64,000 nt of DNA, from contig NZ_JAGGOF010000025.1 in assembly GCF_018614775.1 (NCBI RefSeq), forward strand, positions 1 to 64,000, in the 5' to 3' direction. The notes under the pieces are model-generated. The model was given only the letters and a program-made list of their open reading frames with translations, did no database searches and was not told the origin of the DNA. Source of the DNA: Pseudomonas fluorescens. Lineage in GTDB: Bacteria > Pseudomonadota > Gammaproteobacteria > Pseudomonadales > Pseudomonadaceae. This document shows positions 48,471 through 59,539 of the stretch, piece by piece (position 1 is the first letter of the stretch; the number at the start of each line of letters is the position of its first letter). Position numbers and translations under genes: made by a program.

Positions 48471-49460
48471 ATGACCGACGAATGGAAAGCACCGGCCAAG
48501 GCGAGCGCCGAGAATGGTGATGACAAAAGCTGGAAGCTATTGGAAAAGACTCTGCTGGCCAGTGTGCAGGAGCAGCGCCGCTCCCGCCGCTGGGGCATCT
48601 TCTTCAAGCTGCTGACGTTCATTTATATCTTCGTCGCATTGGCGCTGTTCACGCCGCTGATGAACATGGAGAAAAGCGCGGTCAGCGGTTCGGCGTACAC
48701 TGCGCTGATTGACATCGAGGGCATGATCGCCGACAAGGAGCCCGCCAGCGCGGACAACATTGTCGGTAGCCTGCGAGCCGCTTTCGAGGATCCGAAGGTC
48801 AAAGGCGTGGTGCTGCGCATCAACAGTCCTGGCGGCAGCCCGGTGCAGTCGGGTTACGTCTACGACGAGATCGTGCGATTGCGCGGGTTGCACCCGGATA
48901 TCAAGGTGTATGCGGTGATTGCCGACCTCGGCGCCTCCGGTGCCTATTACATCGCCAGCGCGGCGGACCAGATCTATGCCGACAAGGCCAGTCTGGTAGG
49001 CTCCATTGGTGTGACGGCGGCGGGCTACGGCTTTGTCGGGACAATGGAAAAGCTGGGTGTGGAGCGTCGGGTGTACACCTCCGGCGAACATAAGTCCTTC
49101 CTCGATCCGTTCCAGCCGCAAAAGCCCGAAGAGACTGCTTTTTGGCAGGACGTGCTCGACACCACTCACAAGCAGTTCATTGCCAGCGTCAAGAAGGGCC
49201 GGGGCGAGCGCTTGAAGGACAAGGAGCACCCGGAGTTGTTCTCCGGGCTGGTCTGGTCGGGAGAGCAGGCCTTGCCGCTGGGCCTGATCGACGGCCTGGG
49301 CAGCGCCAGTTCGGTGGCGCGGGATGTGATTGGGCAAAAAGATCTGGTGGACTTCACCATCGAAGAATCACCGTTTGATCGCTTCTCGAAAAAACTTGGG
49401 GCGAGCATCGCCGAGCATCTGGCGATGTGGATGGGTTTTCAAGGGCCGACGCTGCGCTAG
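48471..49460 (+). CDS. sppA: S49 family signal peptide peptidase (SppA-like)
   Basis: 329 aa. One N-terminal membrane helix (FKLLTFIYIFVALALFTPLM, about 45-64), then an ClpP-fold protease. Catalytic Ser in LGASGAYYIASAAD and Lys in ADKASLVGSIG form the Ser-Lys dyad of SppA/SohB. Short form, as expected for the 36K type. Clears signal peptides at the inner membrane. Confidence 0.92.
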   Translation: MTDEWKAPAKASAENGDDKSWKLLEKTLLASVQEQRRSRRWGIFFKLLTFIYIFVALALFTPLMNMEKSAVSGSAYTALIDIEGMIADKEPASADNIVGSLRAAFEDPKVKGVVLRINSPGGSPVQSGYVYDEIVRLRGLHPDIKVYAVIADLGASGAYYIASAADQIYADKASLVGSIGVTAAGYGFVGTMEKLGVERRVYTSGEHKSFLDPFQPQKPEETAFWQDVLDTTHKQFIASVKKGRGERLKDKEHPELFSGLVWSGEQALPLGLIDGLGSASSVARDVIGQKDLVDFTIEESPFDRFSKKLGASIAEHLAMWMGFQGPTLR

Positions 49461-49490
49461 GGTCGCAGGCTTTAGATAGCTCCGTGGCGC

Positions 49491-50069
49491 TCAGGGAATC
49501 TGCACGCCTTCTGCCAGCAACATATCCACCAGACGAATCAACGGCAGGCCGATCAGGCTGGTAGCGTCGGGGCCTTCTGTGCTCTGGAACAGGCTTACGC
49601 CAAGCCCCTCGGCCTTGAAGCTGCCGGCGCAGTCATAGGGTTGTTCGGCACGCAGGTAGCGTTCGACCCGCGCCGGGTCCAGGGTGCGCATCGTCACGGT
49701 AAACGGAACGCAATCGATTTGGCAGGCGCCGGTCTGGCTGTTGAGCAGCGCCAGCCCGGTCAGGAATGTGACCCGGGTGCCGCTGGCGGCCAGCAATTGT
49801 TCGCGGGCGTTTTCAAAAGTGTGTGGCTTGCCCAGAATGCGCTCGCCGAGCACAGCGACCTGGTCTGAACCAATGATCAGGTGCGCCGGGTGACTGCTCG
49901 CCAGCGCCTGTGCCTTTTCCCGAGCAAGGCGTTTTACCAGCTCGGCGGCGGACTCGCCAGGACGATGGCTTTCGTCGATGTCGGGCGAGCTGCAGACGAA
50001 CGGCAGGCCCAGGCGGGTCAGCAAATCCCGTCGATAGACTGAGCTGGAGGCAAGTAATAAAGGCAGCAT
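49491..50069 (-). CDS. Maf family nucleotide pyrophosphatase (YceF type)
   Basis: 192 aa. LLLASSSVYRRDLLTRLGLPF, SSPDIDE and IIGSDQVAVLGERILGKP with the catalytic Asp; E. coli YceF is 194 aa. Hydrolyses non-canonical nucleoside triphosphates (m7GTP in the YceF group). The ATG at 50069 is preferred because GGAG lies six bases upstream; the ATG two codons earlier would overlap that site. Divergent from the yceD-rpmF operon. Confidence 0.92.
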   Translation of the reverse strand: MLPLLLASSSVYRRDLLTRLGLPFVCSSPDIDESHRPGESAAELVKRLAREKAQALASSHPAHLIIGSDQVAVLGERILGKPHTFENAREQLLAASGTRVTFLTGLALLNSQTGACQIDCVPFTVTMRTLDPARVERYLRAEQPYDCAGSFKAEGLGVSLFQSTEGPDATSLIGLPLIRLVDMLLAEGVQIP

Positions 50070-50137
50070 GGGCATCTCCAAGAGGCAGGGGCGAATTCTA
50101 GCGAGGCGCGCAAGTGACGGACAGGGCTGAATTTCCT

Positions 50138-50165
50138 TTGACATGGCAGGGTGTATCCCTATAAT
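50138..50165 (+). promoter_or_regulatory. Consensus sigma-70 promoter of the yceD-rpmF-plsX operon
   Basis: TTGACA (50138-50143), a 16-bp spacer and TATAAT (50160-50165): both hexamers perfect. The expected start of transcription (about 50171-50173) lies only two to four bases before the yceD ATG. Confidence 0.85.
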
Positions 50166-50174
50166 GCTGCGCCT

Positions 50175-50702
50175 ATGTTGAATGACCCGATTCCACCTCA
50201 CGTTGACCCGCGCAAATTGGCTGATCGTGGCACCACCCTTCAAGGTGAACTGCTGCTGGCCGATTTGAAGAGACTCTGCGACCCGCTTTCCGACGACGTC
50301 GGTACGGTCCAGGCGAAATTCGTTTTTGAACGAGATGAACGTAAAGCTGTGGTTATCCACAGCGTTATCGACACCGAAGTCAAAATGGTTTGCCAGCGTT
50401 GTCTTGAGCTGGTCACCCTGCCGATCCACAGCGAATGCAGTTACGCCGTGGTGAAGGAGGGTGCGAATACCCAGTCGTTGCCGAAAGGTTATGACGTGCT
50501 GGAACTGGGCGAAGATCCATTGGATCTGCAGTCACTGATCGAGGAGGAGCTTTTGCTCGCCTTGCCCATTGTGCCTGCTCATCATCCGGAAGAATGCCAG
50601 CAGCCGGCGGGAGCAGGTGAGCCCGAACCGAGCGAGGACGAGGTAACGCGGTCCAACCCGTTCAGTGTATTGGCGCAGTTAAAGCGTGACCCAAACGTTT
50701 AG
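50175..50702 (+). CDS. yceD: YceD/DUF177 family protein
   Basis: 175 aa. MVCQRCLELVTLPI contains the conserved Cys pair, followed by the acidic EDPLDLQSLIEEELLLALPIVPAH and the C-terminal NPFSVLAQLKRD of YceD. Linked in many bacteria to 23S rRNA accumulation and always next to rpmF. The ATG at 50175 matches the family start; no Shine-Dalgarno site is present, consistent with a near-leaderless mRNA. Confidence 0.92.
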   Translation: MLNDPIPPHVDPRKLADRGTTLQGELLLADLKRLCDPLSDDVGTVQAKFVFERDERKAVVIHSVIDTEVKMVCQRCLELVTLPIHSECSYAVVKEGANTQSLPKGYDVLELGEDPLDLQSLIEEELLLALPIVPAHHPEECQQPAGAGEPEPSEDEVTRSNPFSVLAQLKRDPNV

Positions 50703-50715
50703 GAGTTAATCAATT

Positions 50716-50898
50716 ATGGCTGTTCAGCAGAACAAAAAATCCCGCTCTGCCCGTGACATGCGCCGTTCGCACGACGCTCTCGAGGCTAGCACCCTGTCTG
50801 TAGAAAAAACCACGGGTGAAGTTCACCTGCGTCACCACGTATCGCCAGAAGGCGTATACCGTGGTCGTAAAGTGATCGACAAGGGCGCTGACGAGTAA
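50716..50898 (+). CDS. rpmF: 50S ribosomal protein L32
   Basis: 60 aa. [20 protein letters not shown] and [17 protein letters not shown] are characteristic; the zinc Cys residues are absent, as in gammaproteobacterial L32. AGGAG lies before the ATG. Confidence 0.97.
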
Positions 50899-50901
50899 TC
50901 C

Positions 50902-51912
50902 TTGTCCGCTCAAGTCATCGCGATTGACGCAATGGGCGGGGACTTCGGTCCCCGCAGCATTGTTCAGGCCAGCCTTGCTTGTCTGAAAGCTACGCCCTCG
51001 CTGCACCTGACCCTCGTCGGTCAACCCTCCCTCCTGGAAGACATGCTCAACGGCCAATCGGCTGTCGATCGCGCGCGCCTGACGATTGCCCCGGCCTCCG
51101 AAATCATCACCATGGACGAGAAACCGGCCCAGGCCTTGCGGGGCAAGCCGGATGCCTCGATGCGGGTGGCCCTTGGGCTGCTGCGCGACGGCAAGGTCCA
51201 GGCGTGTGTCAGTGCGGGGAATACCGGAGCGTTGATGGCGCTGTCGCGCTACGTGCTCAAGACCCTGCCCGGCATCGATCGCCCAGCGATGGTCGCGGCC
51301 ATTCCGACCCGGCGCGGTTTCTGTCAGTTGCTCGACCTGGGCGCCAACGTCGATTGCAGCGCCGAGCATCTGCTGCAGTTTGCGGTGATGGGCTCGGTCG
51401 CCGCGGAAACCCTGGGCATCGTGCGCCCGCGCGTGGCGTTGTTGAACATCGGCACCGAAGACATCAAGGGCAACCAGCAGGTCAAGCTGGCGGCCACTTT
51501 GTTGCAGGGTGCCCGGGGCATCAACTACGTCGGTTTCGTCGAGGGTGACGGCGTGTACCGCGGCGAGGCGGACGTGGTGGTGTGTGATGGCTTCGTCGGC
51601 AATATCCTGCTCAAGTCCAGCGAAGGCCTGGCCACCATGATCAGCGAGCGCATCGAGACGTTGTTCAGGCAAAGCCTGGCCTCGCGGATAGTGGGCGCCC
51701 TGGCGCTGCCATTGATGCGTCGGCTGCAAGCGGACCTGGCGCCGGCGCGGCACAACGGTGCGAGTTTCCTCGGGCTGCAGGGGATTGTGATCAAGAGCCA
51801 CGGTTCGGCGGGCGTGCAGGGTTTTCAAAGCGCGATCAACCGGGCGGTGATCGAGATCCAGGAGAACCTCCCCGAACGATTGCATGGCCGCCTTGAGGAT
51901 TTGTTGGCTTAG
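50902..51912 (+). CDS. plsX: Phosphate acyltransferase PlsX
   Basis: 336 aa from a TTG start three bases after the rpmF stop; the next ATG (codon 11) falls within the conserved [12 protein letters not shown] motif, so it is too late. [32 protein letters not shown] are family signatures. Makes acyl-phosphate from acyl-ACP for phospholipid synthesis. The rare start and lack of spacing suggest coupling to rpmF. Confidence 0.94.
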   Translation: MSAQVIAIDAMGGDFGPRSIVQASLACLKATPSLHLTLVGQPSLLEDMLNGQSAVDRARLTIAPASEIITMDEKPAQALRGKPDASMRVALGLLRDGKVQACVSAGNTGALMALSRYVLKTLPGIDRPAMVAAIPTRRGFCQLLDLGANVDCSAEHLLQFAVMGSVAAETLGIVRPRVALLNIGTEDIKGNQQVKLAATLLQGARGINYVGFVEGDGVYRGEADVVVCDGFVGNILLKSSEGLATMISERIETLFRQSLASRIVGALALPLMRRLQADLAPARHNGASFLGLQGIVIKSHGSAGVQGFQSAINRAVIEIQENLPERLHGRLEDLLA

Positions 51913-52034
51913 GCGTTTTCGTCCGACAATGCTTAAATGTGACCGGTTGGTTCAACCCGCCATCCAACTGTCAGTTTCCAGCGCCCCCAGGGGCGTCACT
52001 TTTTGACGACAAGATCATTAGGGGCTTTGTTTTC

Positions 52035-52973
52035 ATGTCTGCTTCCCTCGCATTCGTCTTTCCAGGACAGGGCTCGCAGTCCCTCGGCATGCTGGCCGAG
52101 TTGGGCGCGCAATACCCGCTGATCCTCGAAACATTCAAAGAAGCGTCCGATGCGCTCGGTTATGACCTGTGGGCACTGACCCAGCAAGGGCCGGAAGAGC
52201 AGCTCAATCAAACCGATAAAACCCAGCCGGCCATCCTTACCGCCTCGATCGCGCTCTGGCGCCTGTGGCTGGCTGAAGGCGGCGCGCGCCCGGCGTTCGT
52301 CGCCGGTCATAGCCTGGGCGAATACAGCGCCCTCGTGGCTGCTGGCAGCCTGAGCCTGGGGGATGCGGTAAAACTGGTGGAGCGCCGCGGCCAGCTGATG
52401 CAAGAGGCTGTACCGGCCGGGCAGGGCGGCATGGCCGCGATCCTCGGCCTGGAAGATGCCGATGTGCTGGCAGCCTGCGCCGAAGCGGCGCAAGGCGATG
52501 TGGTCAGCGCGGTGAACTTCAATTCGCCAGGCCAGGTGGTGATCGCCGGCGCCAAGGCTGCCGTCGAGCGTGCCATTGAAGGTTGCAAGGCCCGGGGTGC
52601 CAAGCGCGCCATGCCACTGCCAGTCAGCGTTCCGTCGCACTGCGAACTGATGCGCCCGGCCGCCGAGCGCTTTGCCGAGTCCATTGCCGCCATCAATTGG
52701 CAGGCTCCGCAGATTCCCGTGGTGCAGAATGTCAGCGCCAACGTGGCAGCGGACCTCGGGACCCTCAAGCGCGACCTGCTGGAACAACTCTACAAGCCGG
52801 TTCGCTGGGTCGAGTCGGTACAGACCCTGGCCGCCAAGGGTGCGACCGAACTGGTCGAATGCGGCCCCGGCAAAGTGCTGGCCGGCCTGAACAAACGTTG
52901 CGCCGAAGGCGTGTCGACTTCCAATCTCAACACCCCAGACGCTTTCGCTGCCGCCCGTGCAGCGCAGGCCTGA
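52035..52973 (+). CDS. fabD: Malonyl-CoA-ACP transacylase FabD
   Basis: 312 aa. FVFPGQGSQSLGML, active-site GHSLGEYSALVAAG, catalytic His in VPSHCELM, C-terminal ELVECGPGKVLAGLNKR. Loads malonate onto ACP. ATG at 52035 with AGGGG 12 bases upstream. Confidence 0.97.
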   Translation: MSASLAFVFPGQGSQSLGMLAELGAQYPLILETFKEASDALGYDLWALTQQGPEEQLNQTDKTQPAILTASIALWRLWLAEGGARPAFVAGHSLGEYSALVAAGSLSLGDAVKLVERRGQLMQEAVPAGQGGMAAILGLEDADVLAACAEAAQGDVVSAVNFNSPGQVVIAGAKAAVERAIEGCKARGAKRAMPLPVSVPSHCELMRPAAERFAESIAAINWQAPQIPVVQNVSANVAADLGTLKRDLLEQLYKPVRWVESVQTLAAKGATELVECGPGKVLAGLNKRCAEGVSTSNLNTPDAFAAARAAQA

Positions 52974-52988
52974 ACAGGAGAAGCTTGC

Positions 52989-53732
52989 ATGAGTCTGCAA
53001 GGTAAAGTTGCACTGGTGACCGGTGCAAGCCGCGGCATCGGCCAGGCCATTGCCCTGGAACTGGGTCGCCAAGGCGCCATCGTCGTGGGTACTGCGACCT
53101 CTGCCTCGGGCGCCGAGCGTATCGCTGCGACCCTGAAGGAAAATGACATCCAGGGCACCGGTCTCGAATTGAACGTGACCAGTGACGAATCCGTCGCGGC
53201 CGTATTGGCAAGCATCCAGGCGCAGTTCGGCGCGCCGGCGATCCTGGTGAATAATGCCGGTATCACCCGCGATAACCTTATGATGCGCATGAAAGATGAC
53301 GAATGGTTCGACGTGATCGACACCAACCTGAACAGCCTGTACCGGCTGTCCAAGGGCGTCCTGCGTGGCATGACCAAGGCCCGTTGGGGTCGTATCATCA
53401 GTATCGGTTCGGTTGTGGGTGCCATGGGCAACGCGGGCCAAGTAAACTATGCTGCGGCTAAAGCCGGCCTGGAAGGCTTCAGTCGTGCTCTGGCACGTGA
53501 AGTGGGTTCGCGGTCGATTACGGTAAACTCGGTTGCACCGGGTTTCATCGACACCGACATGACCCGTGAACTGCCGGAAGCACAACGTGAAGCCTTGCAG
53601 ACGCAAATTCCGTTGGGTCGTCTGGGGCAAGCTGAAGAAATCGCGTCCGTGGTCGCTTTTCTTGCGTCGGACGGTGCGGCATACGTGACTGGGGCTACAA
53701 TCCCGGTGAACGGCGGGATGTACATGAGTTAA
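52989..53732 (+). CDS. fabG: 3-oxoacyl-ACP reductase FabG
   Basis: 247 aa. SDR with TGASRGIG, NNAGITRDNLMMRM and catalytic YAAAK; C-terminal GATIPVNGGMYMS. NADPH-dependent reductase of the elongation cycle. Starts 15 bases after fabD with AGGAG. Confidence 0.97.
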   Translation: MSLQGKVALVTGASRGIGQAIALELGRQGAIVVGTATSASGAERIAATLKENDIQGTGLELNVTSDESVAAVLASIQAQFGAPAILVNNAGITRDNLMMRMKDDEWFDVIDTNLNSLYRLSKGVLRGMTKARWGRIISIGSVVGAMGNAGQVNYAAAKAGLEGFSRALAREVGSRSITVNSVAPGFIDTDMTRELPEAQREALQTQIPLGRLGQAEEIASVVAFLASDGAAYVTGATIPVNGGMYMS

Positions 53733-53843
53733 ATGTGGCGGATTGCTTCAAAAAAATGTCATACGAGCTGTCTAAAATCCGTTATAAAGCTGCAATCAAT
53801 TTATAGACGGTGGGCCTCTGGGTTCGAGGAGCGAAGCTTTCGG

Positions 53844-53871
53844 TTGAAAAACCGAAAAGTTCTTCTATACA
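53844..53871 (+). promoter_or_regulatory. Probable acpP promoter
   Basis: TTGAAA, 16-bp spacer, TATACA, about 45 bp before the acpP ribosome site. The 190-bp gap before acpP and its high expression in other bacteria make a separate promoter likely. Confidence 0.5.
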
Positions 53872-53923
53872 CTTACCTTCCCGGCCAGCCGACTGAATTT
53901 ATCCATTAGGAGTTAAAAAAGGT

Positions 53924-54160
53924 ATGAGCGACATCGAATCGCGCGTCAAGAAAATCGTTGCCGAGCAACTGGGCGTTAAAGAAGAAGAGGTGACCAACAG
54001 CGCTTCCTTCGTTGATGACCTGGGTGCCGACTCCCTTGACACCGTTGAGCTGGTGATGGCTCTGGAAGAGGAATTCGAGACCGAGATTCCTGACGAAGAA
54101 GCTGAGAAGATCATTACTGTACAAGCAGCTATCGACTACGTTACCAACCATCAGGCGTAA
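53924..54160 (+). CDS. acpP: Acyl carrier protein
   Basis: 78 aa, very acidic. Phosphopantetheine site in [18 protein letters not shown] (Ser of DSL). AGGAG precedes the ATG. Carries the growing chain for FabD, FabG and FabF encoded around it. Confidence 0.98.
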   Translation: MSDIESRVKKIVAEQLGVKEEEVTNSASFVDDLGADSLDTVELVMALEEEFETEIPDEEAEKIITVQAAIDYVTNHQA

Positions 54161-54189
54161 TCGTTTTTAGTCGTCGCTAGCTGTCATGG

Positions 54190-54224
54190 AAAAACCGCAC
54201 TGCCATCACGGCGTGCGGTTTTTT
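54190..54224 (+). terminator. Terminator after acpP
   Basis: Stem AACCGCAC / GTGCGGTT with a 12-base loop, A-tract before and TTTTTC after; lies 30 bases past the acpP stop, probably limiting read-through into fabF. Confidence 0.88.
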
Positions 54225-54268
54225 CTTTAGGCCTGATGCAAAGTCGTCATTAGAAAAAGGAGAGTGCT

Positions 54269-55513
54269 GTGTCGCGTAGACGCGTCGTAGTCACCGGTAT
54301 GGGTATGTTGTCGCCACTGGGCACGGATGTGCCGGGCAGCTGGCAGGGCATTCTGGCTGGCCGCAGTGGCATCGGTCTGATCGAGCACACCGACCTTTCT
54401 GCCTATTCCACCCGTTTTGGCGGCTCGGTAAAGGGTTTCAATGTCGAGGAGTACCTGTCGGTCAAGGAGGCCCGCAAGCTCGACCTGTTCATTCAATACG
54501 GCCTGGCAGCCGGTTTCCAGGCAGTGCGTAATGCCGGCCTGGAAGTCACCGACGCCAACCGTGAACGCATCGGCGTGGCCATGGGCTCGGGTATCGGTGG
54601 TTTGACCAATATCGAAGAAACCAGCCGCACGTTGCACGATTCGGGGCCGCGACGGATTTCTCCGTTCTTCGTGCCGGGCTCGATCATCAATATGATTTCC
54701 GGTTTCCTGTCCATCCACCTGGGTGCACAGGGACCCAACTACGCCATTGCCACGGCGTGCACCACCGGTACCCACTGCATCGGCATGGCCGCGCGCAACA
54801 TCATGTACGACGAAGCCGACGTGATGATTGCCGGTGGCGCCGAAATGGCGGCGTGCGGCTTGGGCATGGGCGGCTTCGGCGCATCCCGTGCGCTGTCGAC
54901 CCGCAATGACGAGCCGACCCGTGCCAGCCGGCCGTGGGACAAGGGCCGCGACGGCTTCGTGTTGTCCGACGGTGCCGGCGCGCTGGTGCTCGAGGAGCTG
55001 GAGCACGCCAAGGCGCGAGGCGCGACCATCTATGCCGAGCTGATCGGTTTTGGTACCAGCGGCGACGCCTACCACATGACCTCGCCACCCGCCGATGGCG
55101 CCGGTGCCGCCCGTTGCATCGCCAATGCCTTGCGTGATGCGAAAATCAACGGGGAGCAGGTGCAGTACATCAACGCCCATGGCACGTCGACCCCGGCCGG
55201 CGACCTGGCCGAAGCCCAGGCGATCAAGACCGTGTTCGGTGACCATGCTTATAAACTCGCAGTCAGTTCGACCAAGTCCATGACCGGTCACCTGCTGGGT
55301 GCGGCGGGTGCGGTGGAAGCGATCTTCAGCGTACTGGCGATCAACAGTCAGGTGGCGCCGCCGACCATCAACCTCGATGAGCCGGACGAAGGCTGCGACC
55401 TCGACTTCGTGCCGCACACGGCCCGCGGCATGGACATCGACGTGGTGCTATCCAACTCCTTCGGCTTCGGCGGGACCAACGGCTCGCTGGTGTTCCGCCG
55501 GTTCGCCGGTTGA
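54269..55513 (+). CDS. fabF: 3-oxoacyl-ACP synthase II FabF
   Basis: 414 aa from a GTG with AAAGGAGAG upstream. Catalytic Cys in [12 protein letters not shown], His residues in [11 protein letters not shown] and [12 protein letters not shown]-terminal [14 protein letters not shown]. Elongating condensing enzyme. Stop overlaps pabC (TGATG). Confidence 0.97.
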   Translation: MSRRRVVVTGMGMLSPLGTDVPGSWQGILAGRSGIGLIEHTDLSAYSTRFGGSVKGFNVEEYLSVKEARKLDLFIQYGLAAGFQAVRNAGLEVTDANRERIGVAMGSGIGGLTNIEETSRTLHDSGPRRISPFFVPGSIINMISGFLSIHLGAQGPNYAIATACTTGTHCIGMAARNIMYDEADVMIAGGAEMAACGLGMGGFGASRALSTRNDEPTRASRPWDKGRDGFVLSDGAGALVLEELEHAKARGATIYAELIGFGTSGDAYHMTSPPADGAGAARCIANALRDAKINGEQVQYINAHGTSTPAGDLAEAQAIKTVFGDHAYKLAVSSTKSMTGHLLGAAGAVEAIFSVLAINSQVAPPTINLDEPDEGCDLDFVPHTARGMDIDVVLSNSFGFGGTNGSLVFRRFAG

Positions 55514-56328
55514 TGGAGAGTTGGGTCGACGGTCAACCGGCCGACGTCCTGTCGCTGAAAGATCGCGGCCTGGCTTATGGCGATGGGTTGTTTGAAACCA
55601 TCGCCGTGCGCGCCGGCCAGCCCCTGCTGCTGGAGCGTCATCTGCAACGTCTGGAAGCGGGCTGCCGGCGGTTGGCGCTCAAGGTCGACATGGGTGGGTT
55701 GAGCGCTGAGCTGAGCGCCTACGCCCATGGCCTGGGCGACGGCGTGCTCAAGCTGATCGTGACCCGCGGCAACAGCCTGCGCGGTTATGCCGCGGACCCT
55801 TCGGCTCCGGCGCGACGCATCCTGCAAGGCAGCCCTCCACCCGTTTATCCGGCTGCCCATGCCGAACAAGGCGTACGTCTGTTCCCCTGCACCGTGCGCT
55901 TGTCCGAACAACCCCTGCTTGCTGGCCTCAAGCACCTCAACCGTCTGGAGCAGGTGCTGGCTCGTGCCGAATGGACCGATGTGCAACACGCCGAGGGCTT
56001 GATGCTGGATACCTCCGGGCGGGTGATCGAAGGTGTATTCAGTAATCTGTTCCTGGTGCGCGATGGCGTATTGATCACGGCGGACCTGAGCCGGTGTGGC
56101 GTGGCCGGGGTGATGCGCGCAGAATTATTGTTTCAAGCCGAGTCCCAGGGTATTGCCACGCACATCACCGATATTCGCCCTGAACAATTGCACCAGGCCG
56201 ATGAAGTGTTTGTCTGCAACAGCGTCTATGGCGTGTGGCCAGTGCACGCATGTGGTTCGGCACGCTGGTCGGTTGGGCCGCTCACCCGTAAACTGCAAAC
56301 CCTTGCCCGCGCATTATTGGATGCTTGA
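55513..56328 (+). CDS. pabC: Aminodeoxychorismate lyase PabC
   Basis: 271 aa fold-type IV PLP enzyme: DRGLAYGDGLFETIAV, PLP-Lys in AGLKHLNRLEQVLAR, and EGVFSNLFLV. Releases p-aminobenzoate for folate. ATG overlaps the fabF stop. Confidence 0.95.
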   Translation: MESWVDGQPADVLSLKDRGLAYGDGLFETIAVRAGQPLLLERHLQRLEAGCRRLALKVDMGGLSAELSAYAHGLGDGVLKLIVTRGNSLRGYAADPSAPARRILQGSPPPVYPAAHAEQGVRLFPCTVRLSEQPLLAGLKHLNRLEQVLARAEWTDVQHAEGLMLDTSGRVIEGVFSNLFLVRDGVLITADLSRCGVAGVMRAELLFQAESQGIATHITDIRPEQLHQADEVFVCNSVYGVWPVHACGSARWSVGPLTRKLQTLARALLDA

Positions 56329-56331
56329 TTC

Positions 56332-57498
56332 GTGAGACGTAAATTCTTGCTGCTGCTGGAAACCGGACTGGTTCTGGCAGGGCTGCTGATGGGCGCTTCG
56401 GCCTGGAAGATTCATTCGGCGCTGCAACAGCCGCTGAACATCACCCAGGAAGAAATGCTCGACGTACCCAACGGGACGACCCCGACCGGAACCCTCAAGC
56501 GCCTCGAAGCCGACGGCCTGATCAAGGACGCTTTCTGGCTGCGGATCTACTGGCGCTTCAATCTCGCTGACCAGCCGTTGCACTCCGGTGAATACCGGAT
56601 GGTGCCAGGCATGACGGTGGAAGGCCTGATCGGCGTCTGGAAGCGCGGCGAAGTGGTGCAGTACAGCGTGACCTTCGTGGAAGGCTGGAACTTCCGCCAG
56701 GTGCGTGCAGCGCTGGCGAAGAATGAAAAGCTTGAGCAGACGCTTGCCGGGCTCAGCGATAGCCAGGTCATGGACCGTCTCGGGCATTCCGGGGTATTTC
56801 CCGAGGGGCGGTTTTTCCCGGACACGTATCGCTTCGTGCGCGGTATGTCGGACGCCGACCTGCTGGAAAAGGCCTACGACCGGCTGGAAGACGTGCTTGC
56901 CAAGGAGTGGGCCCAGCGCGCCGCCGATGTACCTTACACCCAGCCCTACCAGGCGCTGATCATGGCGTCCCTGGTGGAGAAGGAAACCGGAGTGCCCCAG
57001 GAGCGCGGCCAGATCGCCGGCGTGTTCGTGCGGCGCATGCGCCTGGGCATGCTGTTGCAGACCGATCCCACGGTCATCTACGGCCTGGGCGAGCGCTATA
57101 CCGGCAAGCTTACCCGTGCCCATCTGAAAGAAGAAAATCCGTATAACACCTACCTGATCCCGGGTTTGCCGCCAACGCCGATTGCGATGGTGGGCCGCGA
57201 AGCGATTCATGCGGCGCTGAATCCGACATCGGGCGACAGCCTTTACTTCGTCGCCCGGGGTGACGGCAGCCACGTGTTTTCCGATGACCTGGAGTCGCAC
57301 AACAACGCGGTGCGCGAGTTCCAGCTCAAGCGCCGTGCCGATTACCGTTCCAGCCCGGCCCTGGCCCCGATGAACCCGGAGGAGCAGGCACCGATTCCTG
57401 CCGCATCGCCCGATACGGCGCCGGAAGTCGTGCCCCAGGTACCGGCGCAGCAGCCGGCCCCGGAACCGAATGCAAGCGAGCCGCCGGGCCCGCAATGA
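56332..57498 (+). CDS. mltG: Endolytic transglycosylase MltG
   Basis: 388 aa, GTG start. N-terminal membrane segment (FLLLLETGLVLAGLLMGAS), LysM-like part, YceG domain with the catalytic Glu in MASLVEKETG and LQTDPTVIYGLG, NTYLIPGLPPTPI. A Pro/Ala/Glu-rich tail of about 40 residues is added at the C-terminus. Cuts nascent glycan strands. Confidence 0.95.
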   Translation: MRRKFLLLLETGLVLAGLLMGASAWKIHSALQQPLNITQEEMLDVPNGTTPTGTLKRLEADGLIKDAFWLRIYWRFNLADQPLHSGEYRMVPGMTVEGLIGVWKRGEVVQYSVTFVEGWNFRQVRAALAKNEKLEQTLAGLSDSQVMDRLGHSGVFPEGRFFPDTYRFVRGMSDADLLEKAYDRLEDVLAKEWAQRAADVPYTQPYQALIMASLVEKETGVPQERGQIAGVFVRRMRLGMLLQTDPTVIYGLGERYTGKLTRAHLKEENPYNTYLIPGLPPTPIAMVGREAIHAALNPTSGDSLYFVARGDGSHVFSDDLESHNNAVREFQLKRRADYRSSPALAPMNPEEQAPIPAASPDTAPEVVPQVPAQQPAPEPNASEPPGPQ

Positions 57499-57508
57499 CT
57501 CTGATTAA

Positions 57509-59129
<1,621 letters not shown>

Positions 59130-59171
59130 CAGACACCGCCTAGACTGAGCTCAATCGCAGCGGAGATCAGC

Positions 59172-59528
59172 ATGAACGAACCTGTCAGTCCCGGGCCACG
59201 CAATGGCATCCTGTCCTTGACCATCAAGGACAAGTCGGTGCTTTACGCCGCCTACATGCCCTTCATCAGGAATGGCGGCCTGTTCATCCCCACGAACAAG
59301 CATTATCGCTTGGGCGATGAGGTGTTCATGCTGTTGAGCCTGATGGATGAAGCGGAAAAAATCCCGGTCGCCGGCAAGGTGATCTGGATAACGCCCAAGG
59401 GCGCGCAGGGCAACCGCGCCGCTGGTGTCGGCGTGCAGTTCAACGACGGTGACAATTCCGCGCGCAATCAGATCGAAACCCATTTGGCCGGCTCCCTGAA
59501 GTCCGACCGTCCCACCCATACGATGTAG
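59172..59528 (+). CDS. pilZ: PilZ domain-containing protein
   Basis: 118 aa. Matches the short PilZ of the holB-pilZ-tatD cluster (NGGLFIPTNKHYRLGDEVFMLLSLMDE; VAGKVIWITPKGAQGNRAAGVGVQF). It lacks the RxxxR c-di-GMP motif at its N-terminus, as in P. aeruginosa PilZ, which acts in type IV pilus biogenesis without binding c-di-GMP. Confidence 0.92.
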   Translation: MNEPVSPGPRNGILSLTIKDKSVLYAAYMPFIRNGGLFIPTNKHYRLGDEVFMLLSLMDEAEKIPVAGKVIWITPKGAQGNRAAGVGVQFNDGDNSARNQIETHLAGSLKSDRPTHTM

Positions 59529-59539
59529 TCCAGCCCTTT

